This document shows positions 20,425-30,763 of a stretch of DNA of 64,000 bases, piece after piece. The stretch comes from Rhynchopus euleeides (lineage: Eukaryota > Euglenozoa > Diplonemea > Diplonemida > Diplonemidae). The stretch lies in the NCBI GenBank assembly GCA_963210315.1, contig OY723295.1, positions 1,714,501 through 1,778,500 of the forward strand, read 5' to 3'. Below the pieces are notes generated by a model. It had not been told where the DNA came from. It did no database searches and saw nothing but the letters and a program-made list of their open reading frames with translations. Made by a program: the position numbers and the translations under genes. The stretch's first letter is position 1, and every line of letters begins with the position of its first letter.

Positions 20425-21570
20425 GGGGCTTAGCTTGGATTTTAGGGTTGGGGCCGAAACTCGGTCAGACTCGGTCACAGTACACACAGTTGAGTTGCCC
20501 CCCACCACCCCGTTCACCCAGAATTCGACGTTGCTGCCTTCCCGGGTCCCCCCCTTCTAGAACACCAGCTCAGCAACCAGGTCTGCAACCTGAGTTTGCT
20601 TTGTTGCCTTTGTAGGTGCTGCATTGGCAGTTCCCCGCCAGTGGCGGGTGCAGTCCCGGCAGCGCAAATAGTCCTGAAGTGGGCCGACAAAGAGCCTTCT
20701 TGGTGATCCCGTGAACTTTTCTACCTCGCAAGAGTGGCTACGGAGATACTCTGTGAATCTTCGCGACATTCCACTCCCGCAAAGAGTACATTTGCAAGGC
20801 TTTTGCTGCTCAGTTGGCGAAGCCTGGTGGAGACAAAGCGGGGCTTGGAAACAAGCATTCAACAGAAGCAGTGCCCAGCACTGCCGTTGTCGATGCAACA
20901 TTTCTCCTGTAGATGCGGACAGTCACGGGAGGTGAAGATTGCAGCGAATACGCAGCTGCAGAGATGGGACCCTATCTCATCAAGGGTCACTTCTGGGCGC
21001 TTGTTCATGGCAGAGCAGGGCGTGCGAGGTCAAAGCATTCCTGATTAGATGCAAGCTGGAGTAGCTTGCACGTGAGAGCGAGGTTTCCCGAGGTAAACCG
21101 CCGAATAACCTCCTGCAAGCCCAACCTCCGAAACTCGGAACAGACACCCGGGCTCCTGCAGAAGGGCAGTCTTGTGCGCCTGTGCCCACTTCAGTGGGTG
21201 TGCTGCTGGGGCATTGAAGTCCGGGCAAGGGTACGCGCCAGTGATCCCCGGGAGAGGTGCCAGGCAATGGTCAGCGATGTGGCCCAGAGCCTCCTGCACC
21301 TGCGTGCCCACCATGTTGCCGGGAGACGGAATTCGAGACTGCTGACGTTATTCGCGGGCTAGCGACGAATCCGGGACAGAAGGAGAATGGGGTGTTCGCG
21401 TTCCGCTCGCACGCGTGCTTCACCTCCTGTGCTGCTGCACCCCATAAAAAATCCGATTTTTTCGCGGAAATTTTTACCTTTTTTTTTTTTTGGGCTGACC
21501 GAGTTTTTTTCCGGGTTTGGCTGAAACTCGGTCAGCTGACCGAGTTTCCCCCCCCAAGCTAAGCCTCTGC
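20425..21570 (-). pseudogene. Second copy of the composite hAT-derived unit, helicase deleted
   Basis: This block repeats landmarks of 18350-20440 in order: the CTTAGCTTGGATTTTAGGGT start; CACAGTTGA.TTGCCCCCCAC near 20483 (compare 18988); the hAT C-terminal segment at 20720-21110; the PGITGAYPCP.FNAP stretch at about 21215-21260; and the GAGACGGAATTCGAGACTGC junction at 21327 (compare 19558). The sequence then passes directly from 'GTTCGCGTTCCG' to 'CTTCACCTCCTGTGCTGCTG', the two ends of the helicase piece in copy 1. Either the helicase was deleted here or it inserted into copy 1. Frames are broken by an extra ~160 bp near 20885-21045. Confidence 0.65.
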
Positions 21571-21654
21571 CTCCGACCTCACATTTGTTCGTGAGAGGAC
21601 CTTATGAGTCAACCTCTTGGTCTGCGGCAGCTCAGAGTCTTCCGAAGGAACAGG

Positions 21655-21955
21655 TATACTACCGTATACGTAAATATTATGGAACGGGCCCATTTTTGCC
21701 CGGTCCGTTCCATAATATTTACGTTCCAAAATATTTACAGGGCCAGTTGGGGACTCAGTGGTGAGGATGGCTTGCCTCAGGAATCGCACGAAAAGTGCAC
21801 GAGTAGGTCCCGTCAGGGACTCTGTATGCCGTCCGATCACCTGGTCCAAGTCCCCGAGTCGCAGAAAGCCCTGTAAATATTATGGAACGAAAAAAATCTG
21901 GAACGCCAACCCACCAGCGTTCCAAAATATTTACGTTCCATAATACCGTATACTG
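21655..21955. repeat. AT-rich array repeat (family 3), single unit
   Basis: The unit opens with ACCGTATACGTAAATATTATG, followed by a GGGCCCATTTTTGCCCGGTC hairpin. A ~165-bp GC-rich core runs from CAGGGCCAGTTGGGGACTC to CCCGAGTCGCAGAAAGCCCTG. GTAAATATTATGGAACG and an AACGCCAACCCACCAGCGTT hairpin come next. It closes with CGTTCCATAATACCGTATAC. The outer ends are inverted repeats of each other. More copies are at 27.2-28.1, 38.2-38.4 and 39.1-39.5 kb. Confidence 0.85.
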
Positions 21956-22487
21956 GGCTGATCCGGCCTTGGGGATTTTACAGAAAATCGCAAAGAAGCG
22001 GCACCGGGCCACCAAAAAGTCGCAAAAAGTCGCAAAAAATCGCAGCGATTTTTTGCGAATTTTCGCGACTTTTTGCGATTTTTTGCGAATCGGATTGAGA
22101 TCGTGATTTTTTTGTTGTGAGGCGTTTTTTTTGTTAGGCGGTAGCAGGGTGTTCGCTATCTCCCACCTTCGTAAAATTGCCTCCTCAATTTTTTTCGCGC
22201 GCGCGAAATCTTGCAATATCTGCCCCTCGAACAAAATGCCTCAAGGGTCCAGACCAGGGTACTGTATATGTTTGGCGCAATGGGCCCATTTCGCTGTTCG
22301 CGGCTCGCAAAATGGAGGTTTTACTGAGTACTTCGGGAGTTGGCTGACAAAACTGATGTGAACATGTGTATGAGCCTGACTTGAACCCAAAACAGGATCA
22401 CGGACCGTCGACGATACCCGTTCTCGGGAAGGAAGGGCACGGTCACATGCGCTCGTCAGTTCCCGTTGGACAGACTTCACAGGTCAC
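21956..22487. repeat. CGCAAAAA(A/G)TCG-rich tract and flanks
   Basis: A palindromic, degenerate 11-bp motif array (CGCAAAAAGT, CGCAAAAAAT and complements) occupies 22015-22095. A similar tract is at 27055-27140, again next to an array-repeat copy but in inverted arrangement; the flank GGGCTGATCCGGCCTTGGGG is shared with 27166-27190 (inverted). A short form of the motif occurs in SKP1 intron 3 at 3725-3770. No gene seen up to 22487. Confidence 0.6.
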
Positions 22488-22546
22488 AGGGGGGTCTGGG
22501 GGGCGGAGCCCCCCAGCCGCCGGAGGCCACGGTAGTGAACATTTGT
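22488..22546 (-). repeat. Dispersed GC-hairpin repeat, copy 4
   Basis: Reverse complement of the consensus: GGGGGGTCTGGGGGGCGGAG, CCCCCCAGCCGCCGGAGGCC, ACGGTAGTGAACAT. Confidence 0.85.
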
Positions 22547-22899
22547 CAGCCTCGTCCCCGAGTCTGCTTCATAGTCGAACACCACATGCAGACAATGTGC
22601 ACCTTGAGACAGCATGCTCAAGAGGTGCATCGGCCTGGCGCCTGTGGCAGGCCACTATGCTCTTGGCTTCGGCCTCCTCTGTCCTTGACCATGCTGATGC
22701 CGACAATAGCTCCGACGGTCCCCAGCACGTTCAGATCTCGCTTCTTTGGGTTACTTCCGAGGGTAGGCACTTCCACACAGGCGACGCCGCAGCTGCCTTG
22801 CGCTCCAAGAGCACAACCAGCTGTTTTTTCGTGACTCCACAGGTGACCTTTGCATCGCCAGCCGCTCTTTTTCTCCGTGACTTCACAGTCGGGCTGCGG

Positions 22900-23215
22900 G
22901 TACGAGTCACTCCTCGCCGCCCCTGGACTGCAGGGCTGCTCCAGGTCCTATCTGCGGGCGGCGCGACGGGTCGGGGGCGGGCCCACCGTGCGGGTTGGGG
23001 TGAACAGCGGACCGGTCGCCTCAGGAAAACGCTACACAAGCGTGTCAACTACTTCGGGCACACCGTGGGTGTGGGCCACCTGGGTGCGGTGGCCCTCCGC
23101 ACCGACCTGTGGGACCAGGTATCGCGGACCTGCCTCCCTGCAGTGTCGGCCCCCCGAGGAGATGGCGCTGAAGGGGGTGAAGCAGATGGTGCTGATGACC
23201 TGCATCTGGCACAAA
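22900..23215 (+). pseudogene. Class III adenylate/guanylate cyclase fragment (frameshifted)
   Basis: Three short pieces in two frames line up in order with the C-terminal part of a nucleotidyl cyclase catalytic domain. They are TVRVGVNSGPVASG (from about 22985), then after a frame change near 23028 RVNYFGHTVGVGHLGAVALR (to 23100), and, back in the first frame, PPEEMALKGVKQMVL (about 23149-23193). These correspond to the 'R-x-G-[VI]-[NH]-[ST]-G', 'YxGxTVN' and 'LKG[VI]' blocks of the family. The Asn-Val after 'HTV' is replaced by Gly-Val. There is no upstream metal-binding half, and repeats surround the fragment. Best read as a captured and decayed piece of a host signalling gene; the match is by eye. 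Confidence 0.5.
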
Positions 23216-24272
23216 ATAATCCTACTCGACAGTGAGCCCTGAGCTCCCGGAACATGAGAAGACCATCAGCTGTTTTGCCGGCGATTCCACAACGCCCGAA
23301 GCTGACCACACGAGAAGATCATGAGCTGGTCGCATTAGATGCAGACCTCTGCATCACTCGCTGTTGCGCCTGCGACGCCAGCGGGTCCTGAGCTCCAGGA
23401 GCACCCGCGCGCAAACATTCGCTCGGTGACTCCATAGTGATCCATGAACACCAGAAGCTGCTCGTAGGAGAAGAAGTCCTCGGCACTAGCTGTCCGTCCT
23501 GCGACCCCACAGTCGAGCGGGAGAGACTTGGGTTTCCTGAGCTCCAGGAGTCGCACGATAAGACCTCCACGGGCCGCTTTTCTCCGATGCCACAGCCGAG
23601 CCCGAGCTCCAGGAGCATCCGCGCATCTGGCCGTTCTTTGCGACTCATGTCTTGCTCTCCTCTTGATCAGACACCGACCAGCGGCAGTTCTGTCTTGAGG
23701 TTTATGGACCGAATAGACGCTTGTCTCTGCTCTCGAATAGACACTCGCTCTGCTCTCCTCTTGACCAGACACCGACCAGCGGCAGTTCTGTCTTGAGGTT
23801 CTATCACTCTGTCCCGACTACGCACACTTCACGCTCGTCGCTCTCTACGTCTTCACCGTATTCCAAGGATCACCGACCAGCGGCAGTCCTGTCTTAGAAC
23901 ACTCTCTCGCACCTCGTACCGATGATGTTGTCTGATGATGACTCCGGAGTGGTGTGTCACGTCGGCGACTACGATTCAACCAAATATAGTTTGCGTTGAC
24001 GCTTCCACCACCCTAGAGCCACAGCTGAGCCGTGAGTAACCATCCCACACACAACTAGTCGTTAGGTCATCTGGAGCTCATCGCATGAGAGGAACCCCCG
24101 TTCTACCGGCCATCCAGCTGACCCGAGGGCAAGCCCCATGAGCAGAAGACCTCATACGCAACTGGGCGTTCTTTCCGTACAACTCTACAGCTGACCCGTG
24201 AGCTCTGGGAGGGACCTTCCGCACAGTAGCCGCTTCCTGCGATTCCGCAGCCGAACCTGTGCTGTAAGCCTC
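23216..24272. repeat. Degenerate repeat field with a ~100-bp tandem triplication
   Basis: ACCGACCAGCGGCAGTTCTG followed by TCTTGAGGTT occurs at about 23672, 23770 and 23871, giving a ~100-bp period. GAATAGACACTCGCTCTGCT-type words lie between. Separately, degenerate 'GA.TCCACAG(C/T)CGA' and 'GAGCTCCAGGAGC' words recur at irregular spacing from about 22835 to 24235. No protein-coding signal is seen. Confidence 0.6.
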
Positions 24273-26498
24273 CGCCTACTACCATTCTCCCAGCCCCAGG
24301 AAGGGTAAAGATGAGCCTGTGGGGTTGGTCAGGGACTGGTTTTTGTCTTGGGAAGGGTCCCGTTGGGAAGAGTATCCGATTTGCTTGACCGCACGACCGT
24401 TGGGTGAAGGAGAAGTCGTACGGTACACTTCCTGTTCCTGGACGGATCGGGGTTGGAGTCGCGAGATGGCCGCCCGTCGTACGGCTCAAATTTCAGCGGC
24501 CGGATAGGATTTTCAGCCATTCTGGTGAGGCCATCCCAAAGTCGCATCCCACCGGCCGATATACCCACGTTCCGAATCCCGACCCAGGGGTATCCAAGCT
24601 TCGGTAAGGCTTGGGTGGGATTGAAGACCACTGCAAGCCTGAAGCTGAATGGCTGAACCTCGCTGTGCCCAGATCCCCTCCTGCAGCCAGGTAATGGGCT
24701 TGTCGCGGTGCAGCAACAGTTCGTTGGTGGTGGTGAGGGGTGCCGGCTTGGGCCGTGGCGAAAGAGATGCTCTCTTGGTGGGGTGTGACCCGGTGCTGCA
24801 GGCAGGGTACGCGTACTGGTCTGTGTCCGGGCTGCTGTGGTCATCGACAAGGCTGTGTGGTGTCCGAAGGAGGTGGATGGTGGTTTCCCTCCCAGCTGGA
24901 CCATCTGTGGATATGGCCTTCGCGTCTCTCCAATCCTGGGCTCAGGTGTCTCCAGATGATCATCACCCCTTGCCTTGCTGTAGGTCGGTGAGGATGGCGC
25001 CCGAGCTCCGCCTTGTAGATGGCGCAGCGGAGTCGTGCAGGTCAGGCAGGCTCCTTGAGGCCTCCGAAGTGATGTGCGCGCGCCACCTCGTGGTTCCTGG
25101 TAGAGTCGCAGACAGGTCCGTGCGCACGGTGGGAGCGTTCGTATCGTCCGTTCCGTGCCAGGTCCTGTAGAATACCTTTGGTTGACTCTCTCGGGTTCAA
25201 ACACCCTTCAAGGTCCTTCGCTACGTCACCACTGGTCCTCAGTCAGAGGGGAAGAACGGCGTCCCTGACTTTTTTCACTGCTCACAGGAGCGAAGGCCAA
25301 GTCCAACATAAGTGGTAGCCTTGAAGAGAAGGCTCCTGATATCTCCAAGCATTGCACCGAAGACACACCTGCCCACCAGGTTCTTCCCGTCAGTCGAACA
25401 GTCTTTCTTGTTCATGTTCTGGGCAGGGCGCTCCCCCTCGGTCACCCCGAAGCCTGCTTCAACTAGGCTAGCCCAACATCTTCCTCAGTGTTCTCAGGGG
25501 TGTCCTCAGTAGCTGAGTCCCTACGGCAAGGCAGCGTACCATGAGTACGGTCCTTTGCGAACCCGACGATGCAAACAGGCGGTACTAGTGGTTGCATACC
25601 ACCGCAAGTATGACCCTGTTGCTGCAGAGTCATGTTTTCCATGAAGTGGGGTGGGTGGCGACAGGGTGTAAGCCACGAGGGGAGAGGCATGTGGAACGGC
25701 CACTGCCCAGTCCCCAGTATACTTACCTATCACCCCCACCCCCCGCCGACGGACCCAACAACGCAGAAAGCCGAAAAAACCCCGGGTATGCCCTTCAGGT
25801 CCTGGGCACGACCTTAAACTACCTAAGACCTAGGGAAGTCGTAAAACTCAACCCCACACCCCGAGGGCTCCCCCAGGCTGGTCCGCCTGGGCAACGGGGT
25901 CCCAGTGCATAGCACGGAGCACTGGGACAAAAGAGGGTCCGCCTTTTTCCGTCAACTCTGACATGGGGAGGGACAGCTGGAGCCACTGGCGGGGTGCTGT
26001 GTTGACTTCAGGGGGCTCCCAACGTGCTTCGGCACACCGGGTTCTTGGCCTGCGGCGGCATGGTAGTCGGTCAGAGAGGCCAGCGCTTGGTCGGGGACTA
26101 CTCAGAGAGGGCGTGTGCGGACTTCAGGGGGCTCCCAACGTGCATCTGCACACCGGGTTCTTGGCCTGCGGACGTAGATTGCCTAAAGGTTTAGAAACCG
26201 GCCGAGCCCGTGGGGGTGACGAACGTACTGCCGGCCCGGGATTGTCAAGGTTCTTTCCCCAGATGGCTCACCAGTACCACCAAACCACACGGAGAGCAAA
26301 ACCGCCGGGGAGGGGGTGGGGGAAGGTGGGAAGGGCGGCATGCCGAACTACAGCAAGGATGGCCAACAATGCGATCACTGCAAACAAGGCATGGGACACA
26401 AGAGGGAAAAAAAAATGGGTCCTGGGTAAGACGTTAAACTGCCTGGGGGGGCCGTCCCCGGACCATGACGGGTGCCTGCACCAGGAGTCTAGCACGGC
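24273..26498 (-). repeat. Dispersed repeat family 2, copy 2 (inverted)
   Basis: Reverse-complement copy of the element in SKP1 intron 3 (4236-6262). It carries about 200 bp more than copy 1, mainly around 25760-26380. Here a CTTCAGGGGGCTCCCAACGTGC phrase occurs twice (26007 and 26122), each time followed by CACACCGGGTTCTTGGCCTG. Open frames are incidental and differ between the copies, so I do not call a protein. Confidence 0.7.
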
Positions 26499-27190
26499 CG
26501 TGGTCCGGAGCATGACCTAAAACGGCTTGGGTACCGAGGCTCCCCAGACCAGGAAGGGTGGAGACACCTGGAGTCTAAATAGTCACACCACGTCAGGCCA
26601 GACCTTCGCATTGCACTCCGCGAAGACTGCCACACAGCCGCGGGGCAGGTGTGCAGCCTGTGGATGACCTCGTACAGAGAAGACTGTAAGGGACGACAGC
26701 CCCGCCGAGGCGATACAGCGCCAGACGCGGCCCGAGTTTCTGGAGACCGACTGGGGAACTGGAACGTCTTCAGGATAAGCGCCTCACAGAGGACTGATCC
26801 TCACCTGTGTGAACTGTGAACCCCCAGCCCCAAGATGCCGGTGTGGAGCGGGTGCCTCGACCTCTTTTCGGGTTCTTTATTTATTTATTTCCTTTTGGAT
26901 GCGTCCACCAAAGAAAACGTGGCCACCCACTCGCAGAGGCTCCCGAAAGCTCCAGCATCAGCTAGCGGTTGATAGTGAAGATCGGTGTCTCCAGAAGGGG
27001 ATGTCCGGTCGCAGAAGAAAAACGACGAAGACAACCACACAGGCCGCAAAAAAAAAATCGCAAAAAGTCGGAAAAATCGCAAAAAATCGCAAAAAATTGC
27101 AGCGATTTTTTGCGACTTTTTGCGATTTTTTGCGAATCGGATTGAGATCGCGAGATTTTTTGTGTTTTCCCCAAGGCCGGATCAGCCCAT
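26499..27190. other. Repeat-flanking spacer
   Basis: No gene supported. A CGCAAAAA-type palindromic tract at 27045-27140 is the counterpart of the one at 22.0 kb. TTATTTATTTATTT occurs near 26877-26890. Confidence 0.4.
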
Positions 27191-28145
27191 ATACGTAAAT
27201 ATTTTGGAACGTAAATATTATGGAACGTAATTATTATGGAACGTAAATATTATGGAACGCTGGTGGGTTGGCGTTCCAGATTTTTTTCGTTCCATAATAT
27301 TTACAGGGCTTTCTGCGACTCGGGGACTTGGACCAGGTGATCGGACGGCATACAGAGTCCCTGACGGGACCTACTCGTGCACTTTTCGTGCGATTCCTGA
27401 GGCAAACCATCCTCACCACCGAGTCCCCAACTGGCCCTGTAAATATTTTGGAACGTAAATACCGTATACGTAAATATTTTGCAACGTAAATATTATGGAA
27501 CGTAAATATTTTGGAACGCTGGTGGGTTGGCGTTCCAGATTTTTTTCGTTCCATAATATTTACAGGGCTTTCTGCGACTCGGGGACTTGGACCAGGTGAT
27601 CGGACGGCGTACAGAGTCCCTGACGGGACCTACTCGTGCACTTTTCGCGCGATTCCTGACGCAAGCCGTCCTCACCACCGAGTCCCCAACTGGCCCTGTA
27701 AATATTTTGGAACGTAAATATTATGGAACGGACCGGCCAAAAATGGGCCCGTTCCATAATACCGTATACGTAAATATTATGGAACGTAAATATTTTGGAA
27801 CGCTGGTGGGTTGGCGTTCAAGATTTTTTTCGTTCCATAATATTTACAGGGCTTTCTGCGACTCGGGGACTTGGACCAGGTGATCGGACGGCATACAGAG
27901 TCCCTGACGGGACCTACTCGTGCACTTTTCGCGCGATTACCTGACGCAAGCCGTCCTCACCACCGAGTCCCCAACTGGCCCTGTAAATATTATGGAACGT
28001 AAATATTATGGAACGGACCGGCCAAAAATGGGCCCGTTCCATAATATTTACGTTCCATAATATTTACGTATACGGTATTTACGTTCCATAATATTTACGT
28101 ATACGGTATTTACGTTCCAAAATATTTACGTATACGGTATATAAT
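27191..28145. repeat. AT-rich array repeat (family 3), at least three tandem units
   Basis: Three ~165-bp cores (start points near 27305, 27564 and 27848) each run from GGGCTTTCTGCGACTCGGGG to CCCCAACTGGCCCTG. They are separated by runs of the 15-bp word GTAAATATT(A/T)TGGAAC, ACCGTATACGT and the AACGCTGGTGGGTTGGCGTT hairpin. The orientation is inverted relative to the 21.7-, 38- and 39-kb copies. The right end is a run of TTTACGTATACGGTA units. Confidence 0.88.
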
Positions 28146-28890
28146 TAGTAAGACCGTAGCAAAGCTCGGTCACCGATGGCCCGATGGCCCCTGGTGAACG
28201 GCTGTGCCACTCTTCCCTGCAGCGTTTTTCTCTCTGCGACGTTTCTCGGGCTCAGCAGCAGTTGTGGTGCCGTTGTGAACAACCAAGATCACACATTTCC
28301 ACCTTCTGTTTCGGCTGATGCCCGGAGGTAGCAGGATTTATAGATTGCCGGCTTTGCAGGTGGTGGAGGAGACGTGCCGTGCCTCTGCCCCAAACCTCTT
28401 ATTTCTCTCTCATCCGCCCCGTTCCATCTCCTTGCAGTTCCCCCCACCATTCTATCTCATTTGCAGCGTTGATTTGCCTTTCTTTGCTTTGTTTCCCCCG
28501 CCGGGTCACGGAGGGGCCACAGGACCGCCTGATGAGAGCTTTCGGCCAAACGGGAGGACTATTTCCGAAGCCAACCGGGACAGGCAAAGCTACCAACGGC
28601 CAGCACATGTCGCGAAAAGCCATTTTGTTTGTGATCAGCCTTTGCCGGCGTTGCGTCTGGATTCCGACTCTATTGATGTACATCCATGGGGGATCTCTGG
28701 TGGCATGTTGGTGACAGGATACCGCACATGGTGGAGTGATTCAATCAGCCAGGTAAATCGCCGCCCCGCCCCCTGGCTGTTATGTTGCTGTTGGGCCCTG
28801 CAGCCTGCCGTGTGTCTTGTCTTCTGGACGAAGTGCAGCCACCACCACCACCACCACCACCCAGGACCACCCCACTTTTGACGTATCACG
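28146..28890 (+). other. 5' flank of the ATP synthase alpha gene
   Basis: No gene supported. Two strong acceptor-like sites precede the start: TTGCTGTTGGGCCCTGCAG (ending ~28802) and GTCTTCTGGACGAAGTGCAG (ending ~28838). A CCACCACCACC run lies between the second site and the ATG. Confidence 0.45.
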
Positions 28891-30763
28891 ATGAGGCGCT
28901 CGACGAGGGCTGTTGCGAGGAGGGCGATGGGCGCCGCTGCGGCGAGCGTGGCGATGCCCCAGGGCGCCTCGTTCGTGGCCCCGCAGGCGTCTGTGTCCGC
29001 CACCCAGGCGCGTTTCGCGTCGGCTGACAGCTTCAAGGCCACCCCCCTGGTGGGCCACGTGCACAGCATTGACGGCACCATCGCCACCGTCGCCCCGGCG
29101 GGTGTGGGCGGCTCTGCGTCGTTCAACTCTGTCGTGAAGATCCAGACGTCGAAGGAGACCGAGAAGGGCGTGGCGCACGCCGTCGTGTTCAACTTGAACA
29201 AGGACGGGTCGATCGGTGTGATCCTGCTGGACAACACGGACGCCGTGCGTTCCGGCCAGCCCGTGTACGCCACGGAGGAGCTGCTGAAGATCCCTGTCGG
29301 TTTCGGTGTGCTCGGGAAGGTGATCAACCCCCTGGGTCACGAGATCCCCACCAGCGCCCTGCAGCGCTCGCGCCCCGTGTTCGAGGACGAGATTGGTCAG
29401 GTGGACGTGCCCGCCCCCAACATCATTCAGCGTCAGCCTGTGAACTACAACATGACCACCGGGTTCAAGGTGGTCGACACCATGATCCCCATCGGGCGTG
29501 GGCAGCGTGAGCTGATCGTCGGTGACCGTCAGACCGGTAAGACCTCCATCGCCGTGTCGACGATGATCAACCAGGTGCGTGTGAACCAGCAGACGCTGCG
29601 TAAGAACAACGTCGTGTCGGTGTACGTGTCGGTGGGTCAGCGTTGCTCCAACGTGGCGCGTATCTTCCGTCTGCTCGGGCTGTACAACGCCCTGCAGTAC
29701 TCCGTCATCATGGCTGCCACGGCCGCCGACCCGGCGGGTCTGCAGTACCTGGCGCCGTTCTCCGGTGTGACGATCTGCGAGAAGTTCCGTGACGCCGGGC
29801 GTCACTCGCTGATTGTGTACGACGACCTGTCGAAGCAGGCTGTGGCCTACCGTCAGCTGTCGCTGCTGCTGCGTCGTCCCCCGGGTCGTGAGGCCTACCC
29901 CGGTGACGTCTTCTACCTGCACTCGCGTCTGCTGGAGCGTGCTGCCATGATGTCCCCCGGTATGGGTGGTGGTTCGCTGACGGCCCTGCCGATCGTCGAG
30001 ACCCTGTCGAACGACGTGACGGCGTACATCGTGACGAACGTGATCTCCATCACTGACGGTCAGATCTACCTGGACGCCAAGCTGTTCACCGGTGGGCAGA
30101 GGCCGGCTGTGAACATCGGTCTGTCCGTGTCCCGTGTCGGGTCGTCGGCCCAGAACAAGGCGATGAAGGCGGTGTCGGGTGACCTGAAGCGTATCATCTC
30201 CGAGTACCGTAAGCTGGCGGCTGACTCCGTCGGTGGGCAGGCTGTGGTCAGCCTGGACATGGTGCGTGGTAGCCGTTTCATCGCCATGTTCAACCAGAAG
30301 GGGCCCTCGTACTTCCTGCACGCCATCGTGGCGCTGTACGCGTGCCTGCACGGGTACATGGACGAGGTCAAGCTGAACTACGTGAAGTTCTACGAGTACC
30401 TGCTGGTGCACAAGGACCTGTCGATCCTGTACAACAACGCCCAGAACAAGTTCTTCTACATGTACGTGAACTCGCTGAACTACCTGGTGCGTTTCTTCAC
30501 GCTGAAGTATGTCCACTGCACTTTTGAAGCCTTTGCCGCAAGTCATGCATCACCGCACCTGCTCTGCCCATGCTGCATGACTCCACCACACCCTACCACC
30601 CAACCACAGAAACGCGGCCCTGAAGGACGAGCTGGACGTGATGCTGAAGTCGCACACGTCGATCTTCCTGACCCACTACCAGTCGCGCATGAACCTGATC
30701 AAGTCGGACAAGGAGCTGGTGGCGCTCAAGAACCTGCTGTACTCGTGCAAGCGTGCCGTCTAA
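28891..30763 (+). CDS. ATP synthase subunit alpha, mitochondrial (2 exons)
   Basis: Exons 28891-30506 and 30610-30763; the intron is 103 bp with donor GTATGT and acceptor CAG, phase 2. The product is 589 residues. Residues 1-45 form an Arg/Ala/Ser-rich, acid-free presequence (first Asp at 46). The beta-barrel domain runs to ~155. The Walker A motif GDRQTGKT is at 211-218, followed by YVSVGQRCSNVARI, VYDDLSKQAVAYRQLSLLLR and ITDGQIYL. The C-terminal half (VKFYEYLLVHKDLSILY, NKFFYMYVNSLNYLVRFFTL, ALKNLLYSCKRAV) has the long kinetoplastid-type form instead of the usual opisthokont one. In F1 this subunit carries non-catalytic nucleotide sites and supports rotary ATP synthesis in the matrix. Kinetoplastid alpha subunits are cut in two near residue ~130 of the mature chain; the segment here around 155-172 (ALQRSRPVFEDEIGQ) is the candidate equivalent. 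Start chosen as the first ATG after the acceptor-like sites. Confidence 0.96.

Noticed and set aside
22366..23235. A 289-codon + strand frame read as a single gene
   Set aside because: Its first part is translated dispersed repeat and its second part crosses a frameshifted cyclase fragment; it is not one coherent protein.
24329..25204. A 291-codon - strand frame
   Set aside because: It lies in repeat family 2, and the matching copy at 5.0-6.2 kb has the equivalent frames broken, so no coding constraint is visible.
28780..30546. A 588-codon - strand frame antisense to ATP synthase alpha
   Set aside because: It mirrors a highly GC-biased real gene; the translation is His/Arg/Val-rich without any motif.
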